DNA of 44,965 nt from Actinomyces sp. GTDB taxonomy: Bacteria > Actinomycetota > Actinomycetes > Actinomycetales > Actinomycetaceae. Under the pieces are notes generated by a model. That model worked only from the letters and a program-made list of their open reading frames with translations. It was not told the origin of the DNA and did not search any database. This document shows positions 6,575 to 13,564 of the stretch, piece after piece. Position numbers and translations under genes: made by a program. Numbering within the stretch: position 1 is the first letter of the stretch; each line of letters starts with the position of its first letter. The stretch spans positions 1 through 44,965 of the forward strand of contig JALCNR010000019.1 of assembly GCA_022649165.1 (NCBI GenBank). The letters are read 5' to 3'.

Positions 6575-6799
6575 GGCGGTGGTGCACACCGCCCGCGTCG
6601 TTGAACGCTTGACGGGTCCCGCGCCCTGCGCGCGGGCCGCCCCTCCCGCTCCCCCGCCGGTTCCCGGTTCGCGAGGGCGGCCACTGCTTTCGGACGGCGA
6701 ACGGATGCGCCTGTCGGCGCCTTCGCCCCCTTCGTGCCCCGGGACTCTCCGTTCCGTGCGGCACCGACACGCGGGCCGTGCACGCCCGCAGGAGTTGAC
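6575..6799 (+). promoter_or_regulatory. Structured 5' leader of the DEAD-box helicase gene
   Basis: About 225 bases of non-coding leader. Three hairpins follow one another: GGCGGTG/CACCGCC (6575-6593), GCGT/ACGC with loop CGTTGA (6595-6608), and CCCGCGC/GCGCGGG (6618-6636). Further on, a GGCGAAC segment at 6696-6702 can pair either with GTTCGC at 6667-6672 or with TTCGCC at 6722-6727, two mutually exclusive stems. A ribosome-binding site GGAG lies just before the ATG at 6800. Long structured leaders are common on RNA-helicase genes, where they allow cold or self-regulation. Regulation here is inferred, not shown. Confidence 0.5.
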
Positions 6800-8434
6800 A
6801 TGTCCTCGATCCATGACCGCCAGCCGGTCTCGCCCGCCTCCGCTCTGCTGGGGGGCGGCGTGCCCGCCTCCCCCGACCGGAGGCCCCGCAGGCGGGCGTC
6901 TTCGGCGCCCGCGCGGCGCCCGACACCTGACACGCCTCGTGAGGCGAATCCCGCCTTCCAGGAGCTGGGCGTCCCCGCGGAGCTCGCCGGCGTCCTCGCC
7001 TCCGACGGGAAGGCCCGGGCGTTCCCGATCCAGGCGGCGACTCTGCCCGATTCCCTCGCCGGCCGCGACGTGCTCGGACGCGGACGCACCGGATCGGGCA
7101 AAACGCTGGCCTTCGCGCTGCCGTTGGTGGCCGGCCTCGCGGCCGCCTCCCAGGCCGGGGCCCGTGCCAATGTGCCGGGCCGCCCGCGCGGGCTGGTGCT
7201 GGCGCCCACCCGCGAGCTCGCCACCCAGATCGCCGAGGTCATCGAGCCGTTGGCCCGCGTCGAAGGGCTGCGCGTGACGACGATCTTCGGCGGCGTCAAA
7301 CAAGCCCGCCAGGAGGCCGCGCTCGGACGCGGCGCCGACATCGTCGTCGCCTGCCCGGGCCGTCTGGAGGACCTGATGGGCCAGGGGATCGTCCATCTAT
7401 CCTCCATCTCGATCACCGTCATCGATGAGGCCGACCTCATGGCCGACATGGGCTTCCTGCCCGCCGTCACGCGGATCCTGCGCGCCACCCCCGAGCGCGG
7501 GCAGCGTCTGCTGTTCTCCGCCACGTTGGACAACGGTGTGGACGTGCTGGTCAAGCGCTTCCTCCACGATCCCGTCCATCACTCGGTGGATCCTGCGGAA
7601 TCGCCGGTGGAGCGCATGACGCACCACGTCTTCGAGGTCGCCGACGCGGACGCCAAGAAGGCCCTCATCGACCGGCTCGCCTCCGGGGAGGGCCGGCGCA
7701 TCGTGTTCTTCCGCACGAAGCACCGCGCCAAGCGCACCGCCAAACAGCTGACCGCCTCCGGGATCCCCGCTGTGGATCTGCAGGGCAACCTGTCCCAGAA
7801 CGCGCGGGACCGCAACCTGGCCCTGTTCCAGTCCGGCGAGGTGCGGGTGCTCGCCGCCACGGACGTCGCCGCTCGCGGCGTGGACGTCGATGACGTCGCA
7901 CTGGTCATCCACGCGGATCCCCCGCGGGAGCACAAGGAGTACCTCCACCGCTCCGGGCGCACGGCGCGCGCCGGGGCCGCGGGCGACGTGGTGACGATCT
8001 GCCTGCCCGAGGAGCGTAAGGACCTGGCTGATGTGCTGAGGAAGGCGAAGATCCGGGTGACCCCCGAGCGCGTGACGGCCGCCTCGCCGTCGGTCGCCGA
8101 GCTGGTCGGCACGGTGGCCCCCTTCGTGGCGCCAGCCCCGGTGGCCGCGCCCGCCCCTGCCCGGTCGCGGCGAGGCGGGCGAGGCCCGCAGGGAGGCGCC
8201 CAGACCTCGCAACGCGGCGGCCGGCGCGGCGGCCAGGCGTCGCAGCGGAATGCTCACTCCGCGCAGAGCACCCGCGGGTCGGGAGCCGGTGCGGAAGAAC
8301 TCACCGCCGGCGGATGGATCACCCGCGCGAGCCAGGGCCGCGCCACGCATTCGGCGGCCGCGGTCTCGGCTGCCCGCCAGCCTCGCCGCGGCGGGACCGG
8401 CTCCTCGCGCGGACGGCGCGGGACCGGCCGCTGA
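6800..8434 (+). CDS. DEAD-box ATP-dependent RNA helicase
   Basis: A 544-aa helicase. Core motifs are in order: Q-motif region near residue 75 (FPIQAATLPDSL), Walker A GRTGSGKT (95-102), PTRELA, DEAD (209-212), SAT (LLFSATLD), and in the second RecA lobe ATDVAARGVDV and HRSGRTARAG (about 383-392). The C-terminal 110 residues are a basic Arg/Gly/Ser/Gln-rich tail of the kind that binds RNA nonspecifically. It remodels RNA in the cytoplasm, probably in ribosome assembly or mRNA decay. The start at 6800 has a good ribosome-binding site (GGAG, five-base gap). The gene stands alone with its own leader and a strong hairpin after it. Confidence 0.94.
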   Translation: MSSIHDRQPVSPASALLGGGVPASPDRRPRRRASSAPARRPTPDTPREANPAFQELGVPAELAGVLASDGKARAFPIQAATLPDSLAGRDVLGRGRTGSGKTLAFALPLVAGLAAASQAGARANVPGRPRGLVLAPTRELATQIAEVIEPLARVEGLRVTTIFGGVKQARQEAALGRGADIVVACPGRLEDLMGQGIVHLSSISITVIDEADLMADMGFLPAVTRILRATPERGQRLLFSATLDNGVDVLVKRFLHDPVHHSVDPAESPVERMTHHVFEVADADAKKALIDRLASGEGRRIVFFRTKHRAKRTAKQLTASGIPAVDLQGNLSQNARDRNLALFQSGEVRVLAATDVAARGVDVDDVALVIHADPPREHKEYLHRSGRTARAGAAGDVVTICLPEERKDLADVLRKAKIRVTPERVTAASPSVAELVGTVAPFVAPAPVAAPAPARSRRGGRGPQGGAQTSQRGGRRGGQASQRNAHSAQSTRGSGAGAEELTAGGWITRASQGRATHSAAAVSAARQPRRGGTGSSRGRRGTGR

Positions 8435-8488
8435 CGCGGCGGAACCGGGCACGGGACGGGGAGACGCGCCCACCTGGCCTGCGGGAAC

Positions 8489-8503
8489 GCCCGCCAGGCG
8501 GGC
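8489..8503. terminator. Bidirectional hairpin between helicase and VOC genes
   Basis: GCCCGCC A GGCGGGC, a perfect 7-bp inverted repeat (practically a 5-bp stem with a 5-base loop), lies between convergent genes and ends four bases before the VOC stop. There is no T-run, so termination is inferred from position and strength only. Confidence 0.4.
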
Positions 8504-8506
8504 CGC

Positions 8507-9445
8507 TCAGCCGCCGATCTCGGGAGCGATCGCGAGCCGGGTGCGCCAGGGGTCCTCGACGCGCAGCGTGCGGCCGTCGTCGACGGCTGCGATGCCATGG
8601 CCGCGCAGCCGCTCCTCAATCGACTCGACGTCGTCCCTGGTGGGGACCAGTATCCGCACGTCACCCAGCCCCAGGGAGGCCGCGCGGGGCCCCGCGCCCC
8701 GGCTCTGCCACGTGTTCATGCCGATGTGATGGTGGTAGCCGCCGGCCGAGACGAACAACGCGGTCCCACCGAGCTCAGCGGTGACGTCGAAGCCCAGGAC
8801 ACCGACGTAGAACCGCTTCGCCTGCTCGATGTCGCCGACCTGGAGGTGGACGTGCCCGACCACCGCCGACACTCCCGCATCCCCCGGCTCCGGGTCGAGC
8901 CACTGGCGCAGGAACCGGTTCGGATCCAGCGGCAGCGTCGTCATGTCCACCCGGCCGTCGGCCCCGACGTTCCACTGGCCGCTCGGCCGGTCGTGGTACA
9001 GCTCCAGGCCGTTGCCCTCGGGATCGGTGAAGTAGAACGCCTCGGAGACCAGATGGTCCGCCGATCCGATGAAGGTCTGCGGCGCCCGCTGGGCCATCGA
9101 CAGCACCGCCGAGGCGAGGCGGCGCTCGTCCTCGAAGAGGATGGCCGTGTGGTAGAGCCCCGCGCCGCCGTGGTCGAAGGAGGGGAGATCCCTCGCCTGC
9201 CGCAGCTCCACGATCGGCGTCCCGCCGCGTCCCAGCGTCACCGCGGGGCCGGACTGGTCGAGCACGTCGAGGGTCACCGCCCACCGATAGTAGGCGGTCA
9301 TTGCATCCAGATCGCGCACGAGCAGCTGGACCGCGTCCATCCGAGTGCCGTCCGGCGCAGCCCCCGACGTCGCCGTCGGGAGACGGCTCCACCGCGGGAT
9401 CGCCGAGGCGCGGCCCGCCCTCTCGGAAACCTTCGTATCCGCCAT
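8507..9445 (-). CDS. Two-domain VOC family dioxygenase/glyoxalase-like protein (CatE-like)
   Basis: A 312-aa protein built from two vicinal-oxygen-chelate domains. The first spans about residues 35-160 (VQLLVRDLDAMTAYYRW, then LYHTAILFED, ending FYFTDPEGNGLELYHDRP). The second spans about 190-305 (VGHVHLQVGDIEQAKRFYVGVLGFD, then HHIGMNTW). Metal-ligand candidates are the His in LYHTA, the Glu in LELYHD and the His in VGHVH. The layout matches the CatE/YfiE group annotated as catechol-2,3-dioxygenases. Its reaction here is unproven. The ATG at 9445 follows a GGAGG about ten bases upstream. A palindrome covers its probable -35. Confidence 0.82.
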   Translation of the reverse strand: MADTKVSERAGRASAIPRWSRLPTATSGAAPDGTRMDAVQLLVRDLDAMTAYYRWAVTLDVLDQSGPAVTLGRGGTPIVELRQARDLPSFDHGGAGLYHTAILFEDERRLASAVLSMAQRAPQTFIGSADHLVSEAFYFTDPEGNGLELYHDRPSGQWNVGADGRVDMTTLPLDPNRFLRQWLDPEPGDAGVSAVVGHVHLQVGDIEQAKRFYVGVLGFDVTAELGGTALFVSAGGYHHHIGMNTWQSRGAGPRAASLGLGDVRILVPTRDDVESIEERLRGHGIAAVDDGRTLRVEDPWRTRLAIAPEIGG

Positions 9446-9489
9446 CGCCGATCAACCTCCAGGTCTTGAGCCTTCGACCGCCGACAAGA

Positions 9490-9518
9490 AGTGTGCCAAT
9501 ATTTAGTTGACTCGTCAA
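9490..9518 (-). promoter_or_regulatory. VOC gene promoter with palindromic operator
   Basis: On the minus strand TTGACG (9518..9513) and CACACT (9495..9490) are separated by 17 bases, a good sigma-70-type spacing. The -35 is embedded in the palindrome TTGACTCGTCAA (plus strand 9507-9518), a likely repressor site of MarR or TetR type. No matching regulator gene lies next to it. Confidence 0.5.
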
Positions 9519-9558
9519 TCACAACTTGCGCGGACGGCGGTGCGCCGGACGCCCGGGC

Positions 9559-10488
9559 TCACTGCTCGGGGACGATCACCTGCCCGTCGTCGACCCACGC
9601 GCGCCACAGGTGCGCAGTGCTGAACGCCACCACCGCCTCGCCGTCCGGGCGCACCGCGATGATCCCGCCGCCGTCGCCCAGTGGCGGCACGAGGTTCTCC
9701 GAGATCGACGCCGTCACCGCCTCTTCGAGACCGGCGCCGCCGTAACGCAGCCGCGCCCAGATGTCGTGGGCGACGACGCCGCGGATGAACCCCTCGCCAT
9801 AGCCCGTGCAGGACACGGCCACGACGCCGTCGCGCGCGAACGACCCCGCCCCCACCAGGGAGGTGTCCGAGACGCGGCCGGGCAGCTTCCCGTGGCTCAG
9901 GCCCCCGGTGGACGTCGCCGCCGCCACCGCCCCTCCCGCATCCACGGCCACCGCGCCCACGGTGCCGTGCCCGCCGCCGGGTCCGCCGAACCGCGCGCGG
10001 TCGCGCCGGGCGTCCTCCAGGCGCCTCGGCGTGAGGAAATAGCCCGCGTCGGCGCGCTCGACCCCCCACTGCGCGAGCAGTTCGTCGGACGGATCCACCA
10101 TCAGCGCGTGCGGCGTGCGCTCCATGACAGCGCGCGCCCCCAAGATCGGGTTGCGAATGGACCGCGCACAGGTCACCGCCCCGGCGCGTCCGTCCCCGGC
10201 GATCAGGCACGCATCCATCTCCGCCGTGAGATCGGTGGTCAGGGCCGCGCCGCGCCCGGCGTTGAACAGCGGGAAATCCTCGAAGACGACCACGGCCGCG
10301 CACACCGCATCCAGCGCCGCTCCCCCGCCGTCCAGGACCTCCTGCCCGGCGCGCGCCGCCCGCTCCAGCGCGTCGAGACAAGCCCGGTGCTCCTCCGGGC
10401 CGTACGAGGCGGGAACCCCGCCCGCACCCGCATGGACGACGATCCTGACCGGGTTCCCCTCACCGCCGAGCCGCGTGACCTGCACCAC
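9559..10488 (-). CDS. iaaA: Isoaspartyl peptidase/L-asparaginase (plant-type, Ntn hydrolase)
   Basis: A 309-aa proenzyme of the Thr-dependent Ntn-hydrolase family. The N-terminus carries VVHAGAGG and LFNAGRGAAL. The autocleavage site is GHG|TVGAVAVD with nucleophile Thr176, generating alpha and beta subunits. The beta part has STGG and the substrate-binding RVSDTSLVGAG. Family members hydrolyse beta-aspartyl dipeptides and L-asparagine. The GTG start at 10488 is supported by AGGAGA six bases upstream and by homology beginning soon after it. The candidate promoter (10524-10529) overlaps the stop of a regulator remnant. Confidence 0.9.
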   Translation of the reverse strand: MVQVTRLGGEGNPVRIVVHAGAGGVPASYGPEEHRACLDALERAARAGQEVLDGGGAALDAVCAAVVVFEDFPLFNAGRGAALTTDLTAEMDACLIAGDGRAGAVTCARSIRNPILGARAVMERTPHALMVDPSDELLAQWGVERADAGYFLTPRRLEDARRDRARFGGPGGGHGTVGAVAVDAGGAVAAATSTGGLSHGKLPGRVSDTSLVGAGSFARDGVVAVSCTGYGEGFIRGVVAHDIWARLRYGGAGLEEAVTASISENLVPPLGDGGGIIAVRPDGEAVVAFSTAHLWRAWVDDGQVIVPEQ

Positions 10489-10523
10489 CGACCATCTCCT
10501 GTCCGCATCTCCGAGACAGGGCG

Positions 10524-10529
10524 AGCCTA
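10524..10529 (-). promoter_or_regulatory. Candidate -10 of the asparaginase gene
   Basis: TAGGCT on the minus strand, about 35 bases before the GTG start, leaving a short leader that contains the ribosome-binding site. Its first three bases are the stop codon of the LuxR-type remnant. Confidence 0.4.
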
Positions 10530-10655
10530 GTCCGGTGTCCCGCGCGCCCATCCCCGCAATCCGCCCATCGACCGCACCGGGGCCTCCTCCCCCGACTCCA
10601 GGACCGCGATCGCCAACTGGACCCGGTTCGCGGTCCCGGTCTCGGCGAAGCTCCG
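10527..10655 (-). pseudogene. 3' remnant of a LuxR/NarL-type regulator
   Basis: The last 40 or so codons of a minus-strand frame ending TAG at 10527. The residues ETGTANRVQLAIAVLESG match the recognition-helix end of a LuxR-type helix-turn-helix (…KTGxxNRVQLAI…), followed by a short tail. Upstream of about 10655 the frame changes to unrelated sequence that is in fact the plus-strand CPBP remnant. The receiver domain and most of the DNA-binding domain are therefore gone. The call rests on about 20 residues. Confidence 0.5.
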
Positions 10656-10658
10656 CCA

Positions 10659-10970
10659 CCTCCCGCATGGGTCGCGGTCGCGGCCCAGGTCCCGGTCTTC
10701 GCGGCCGGGCACGACTACGGGTGGAAGGGGCTGCTGGACGTCAGCGTGTTCGCGCTGGTGACGGCCTGGCTGACGGTGCGCAGCGGCGGACCGGAGTCCG
10801 GCATCGTCCTGCACACGGTCGGCAACCTGGCGGCCTTCCTCGCCGGCGCGCTCGGATGGTCCGATCCCACCAGCGACGATGTGGCGCTGAGCGCGCTGGT
10901 GCTCGCCCAGATCGCGACCGTGGCCTATGCGGTGGCCGTCGACCGCCTGATCCTCCGGCGCCGCCCTCGC
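10659..10970 (+). pseudogene. C-terminal remnant of a CPBP-family intramembrane protease
   Basis: A plus-strand frame with no start, reading PAWVAVAAQVPVFAAGHDYGW, then hydrophobic helices FALVTAWLTVRSGG and GIVLHTVGNLAAFLAG, and a final helix VLAQIATVAYAVAVDRLIL with a basic end. The H-x-x-x-N pattern (LHTVGN) is the C-terminal motif of CPBP (Abi/CAAX-like) membrane proteases. The EExxxR catalytic half is missing and no stop codon follows before glpC antisense, so it is truncated at both ends. Confidence 0.6.
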
Positions 10971-10975
10971 CGGTG

Positions 10976-11000
10976 GCGCTCCCTCGCCCCTGGGAGGCGC
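10976..11000. terminator. Imperfect hairpin downstream of glpC
   Basis: GCGCTCCC and GGGAGGCGC can pair with one bulged base, 16 bases beyond the glpC stop. There is no T-run. It is a possible transcription end for glpABC but weak. Confidence 0.25.
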
Positions 11001-11015
11001 GGTCTCCCCGCAGAG

Positions 11016-12257
11016 TCAGCTGCGCAGGCCGTAGGCCTCGTGGATGACCTCGATGGGGTGGATGACGTGGGCGCCGCTGCCCTTGCGCAGCTGCCAACGG
11101 CAGGTCTCCGTGTCGCACACGGCGATCTCCGGGTTCGTCTCCTTGATGAAGTCGAAGACGGGCTTGCCCACCGCCTGGGCGACCTCGTATTTCTCCTTCT
11201 TCAGGCCGTAGGTGCCGGCGATGCCGCAGCACGGCTGACCGGACTCGACGACGTGGACCCCGGGCACGAGCTCCATGAGCTGGACGGCGGGCAGCCCCAT
11301 CCCCGCGCTCTTGAGCTGGCAGGGCGCGTGGTAGGGCAGGGTGACGTCCATGCGCTGGAAGTCCTCGTCCAGCTCCCCGCGGTCGTGCAGCGCGAGCAGG
11401 AACTCGCAGATGTCGAAGACGCGCGAAGACACATCGCGCAGCTCGGGGGTGTCCATCTCGAGGATCTCGCGCGCCTCGTGCTTGAGCATGCCGCCGCACG
11501 AGCCCGAGGACGTGACGATCGGGGCGTCCCGGTTCACGGAACGCAGCTGCTCGGTGAGCCGCGACACGTACTTGCGGGAGTCGTCGTACAGGCCGTTGGA
11601 CTGCAGCGCCAGTCCGCAGCACCCGTGGTGGGGCACGAGCACCTCGTACCCCAGGTGCTCGAGGACCTCCACCGACCGGATCGAGGTCTGCACCTCGAAG
11701 TATTCCCCCGCGCACCCGTGGAAGAAGATCACCTGGCCGCGCGTGCCGGACTCCGGCTGGGGCGTGTGCCTGCGGAACCATGCCTCGAAGGAGCGGCCCT
11801 CCGCCACCGGCATCGGGGCGTCCGCGTGCACCCCGACGACGCCCTCGACGATCTTCCGGATCGGCTTGTTCGCGAGCGCCCAGTTCGCCAGCGGCGCCAC
11901 CGGCGTCATCACGGCTCCCATGAGAGTGGTCCGCGAGATCAGCTTGTCGCGCAGGGGGATGCCCTGCTGCTCCTTCATGGCGGTGCGAGCGTGGTGGTTG
12001 ATCTCGGCGACCTTGACGCCCTCGGGGCACACGAGCGTGCAGGTGCCGCACGAGGAGCAGTAGTCGATCGAGTGGTCGACCGAGATGGCGCCCCCGCGGT
12101 AGCGCTCGCCCTGCGGGCCGACGAACTTCGGCCCGGGGAAGAGGTCCGTGACGCGCGCGACCGGGCACTGGGTCTCGCAGATCGTGCACTTCACGCATGC
12201 GTCCAGGCTGGCGCGCAGTCCGAACTCCTCCAGATCCAGGATCGTCTCGCTGCTCAT
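11016..12257 (-). CDS. glpC: Anaerobic glycerol-3-phosphate dehydrogenase, subunit C (Fe-S/CCG)
   Basis: A 413-aa iron-sulfur subunit that links GlpAB to membrane quinones. Two 4Fe-4S motifs lie near the N-terminus (CVKCTICETQCP at about 21-32 and CSSCGTCTLVCP at about 67-78). Two CCG-type cysteine-rich domains follow (FFHGCAGEYF...VPHHGCCG and HAPCQLK...QPCCGIAG), typical of GlpC and heterodisulfide-reductase-B-like proteins. Its ATG overlaps the glpB stop (ATGA). Residues about 270-377 are the source of the partial copy found inverted at 5456-5702. This copy is intact. Confidence 0.94.
   Translation of the reverse strand: MSSETILDLEEFGLRASLDACVKCTICETQCPVARVTDLFPGPKFVGPQGERYRGGAISVDHSIDYCSSCGTCTLVCPEGVKVAEINHHARTAMKEQQGIPLRDKLISRTTLMGAVMTPVAPLANWALANKPIRKIVEGVVGVHADAPMPVAEGRSFEAWFRRHTPQPESGTRGQVIFFHGCAGEYFEVQTSIRSVEVLEHLGYEVLVPHHGCCGLALQSNGLYDDSRKYVSRLTEQLRSVNRDAPIVTSSGSCGGMLKHEAREILEMDTPELRDVSSRVFDICEFLLALHDRGELDEDFQRMDVTLPYHAPCQLKSAGMGLPAVQLMELVPGVHVVESGQPCCGIAGTYGLKKEKYEVAQAVGKPVFDFIKETNPEIAVCDTETCRWQLRKGSGAHVIHPIEVIHEAYGLRS
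11127..11448 (-). repeat. Source segment of the glpC partial duplication
   Basis: 322 bp inside glpC that correspond to the 247-bp copy at 5456-5702. The 75 bp from one CATGGA repeat to the next are absent from the copy. The two copies are in inverted orientation about 5.4 kb apart. Confidence 0.93.
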
Positions 12258-13564
12258 TCCTCACCCTCCAGGATCGAGTCGGCCGCGCGCAGGGCGCTGG
12301 CCAGGGCGATGCCGTCGCCCGACTTCTCATGCCACCGAGTCGCCCCGGCCAAGATGCCCCCCGCCGCGCGCACATGTGCATCGACGAGGGCGCCGCCGCC
12401 GTCGAGGACGCGCATCTGGTCGTCGACGGCCAGGCCGGTGCGGTAGAGCGGCTGGTCAGCGCCCCAATAGTCGCCGGCCGTCAGGCCCTCCCCGTCCTCC
12501 GCGACGCCCTCGGGCAGGCGCACCGGCAGGCCCAGAGCGGTCTCGGTGACGTGCCCGTAGGAGTCCAGCCACAGGGCGCCCGACTCCAACCCGCCGCTCG
12601 CCAGGACGACGTCCCGGGTCTCGATCAGCGTGTCGTGCCCGGCGGTCGCCACCCGGACGGACAGGCCGAGGCCGCCCTCGTCCCCCAGGCCCTCGATGCC
12701 GGTGACCCGCGATCCCAGCACGTAGCGCGCGCGGCGCCGGGCCAGCTCGGTGAGGCGCTCGTTCAGGCGCATTCCCGGCACGGAGGGCGGCGGCAGCGGC
12801 ACCTCGAAGACGTCGTGGCCCAGCCGCGCCGCGATGTCGCGCCACGCACCGGTGTCGGCGAGCCCCAGGACCGCGGGGAGGCCCACGACCTCCCCGTCGC
12901 GCAGCTGCGGGACGATGGCCCGGCACAGCCGCTCGCGCGCCTCGGGGCGATCGAGCGCGCGCGCCCAATTCACCCCGGAGGTGTCGACCTCGCCGGGGCG
13001 CGCCTCGACGTCCACCCACACGGCCCGCGCGCGGATCGGGGCCCCGTCGGCGCCCGCGTCCGGAGCGCTCTGGCGCTGGAGGTTCCCGGCGACCAGGTCG
13101 GGGTAGAAGTCCTTGAGGCGGCGCAGCCCGACGAAGACGTACTCGCGGTCGGACCGGATGACGCCCGCGCGCATCGAGGGCGGGATCAGCGCCGTCGGGC
13201 GCAGGGCGCCGACGGCCGTGGGCAGGCAGACGTTGGCCACCGTGAGGCCCTCGGGGGCCTCGAGCAGGTCGGGGCCCGCCACGCCCGCCAGCCAGGCGAG
13301 CGCCTCGCGGACCTGCTCCCCGGAGAAGCGGGCGTAGGGGTGGTCCGCGTGGTCCGGGTCGTCCCCGGTCCAGGAGTCGACCGCGGTGAGCGGGTCCTCG
13401 ACGCGGCGATCCCCGTCGTAGCCGAGGACGTCAATCGTCCCCTGGCCCAGCTGCAGCCCGCCCAGGCCGCCGGTGACCAGGGTGACGGCCCGCCCGCGCT
13501 CGGCCAGGCGCAGCGTCGCGGCCAGGCCCGCCAGCCCCGCTCCGATAACGACGGCGTCCCTCAT
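12254..13564 (-). CDS. glpB: Anaerobic glycerol-3-phosphate dehydrogenase, subunit B
   Basis: A 436-aa flavoprotein subunit. It opens with the Rossmann fingerprint VVIGAGLAGLAATLRLAERG. It has the GLGGLQLGQGTIDVLGY segment diagnostic of GlpB, and ends with RAAGGILAGATRWHEKSGDGIALASA, the second FAD contact. With GlpA it forms the dehydrogenase that oxidises sn-glycerol-3-phosphate to dihydroxyacetone phosphate without oxygen. Its ATG overlaps the glpA stop and its own stop overlaps the glpC start, so all three are coupled. Confidence 0.93.
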   Translation of the reverse strand: MRDAVVIGAGLAGLAATLRLAERGRAVTLVTGGLGGLQLGQGTIDVLGYDGDRRVEDPLTAVDSWTGDDPDHADHPYARFSGEQVREALAWLAGVAGPDLLEAPEGLTVANVCLPTAVGALRPTALIPPSMRAGVIRSDREYVFVGLRRLKDFYPDLVAGNLQRQSAPDAGADGAPIRARAVWVDVEARPGEVDTSGVNWARALDRPEARERLCRAIVPQLRDGEVVGLPAVLGLADTGAWRDIAARLGHDVFEVPLPPPSVPGMRLNERLTELARRRARYVLGSRVTGIEGLGDEGGLGLSVRVATAGHDTLIETRDVVLASGGLESGALWLDSYGHVTETALGLPVRLPEGVAEDGEGLTAGDYWGADQPLYRTGLAVDDQMRVLDGGGALVDAHVRAAGGILAGATRWHEKSGDGIALASALRAADSILEGEE

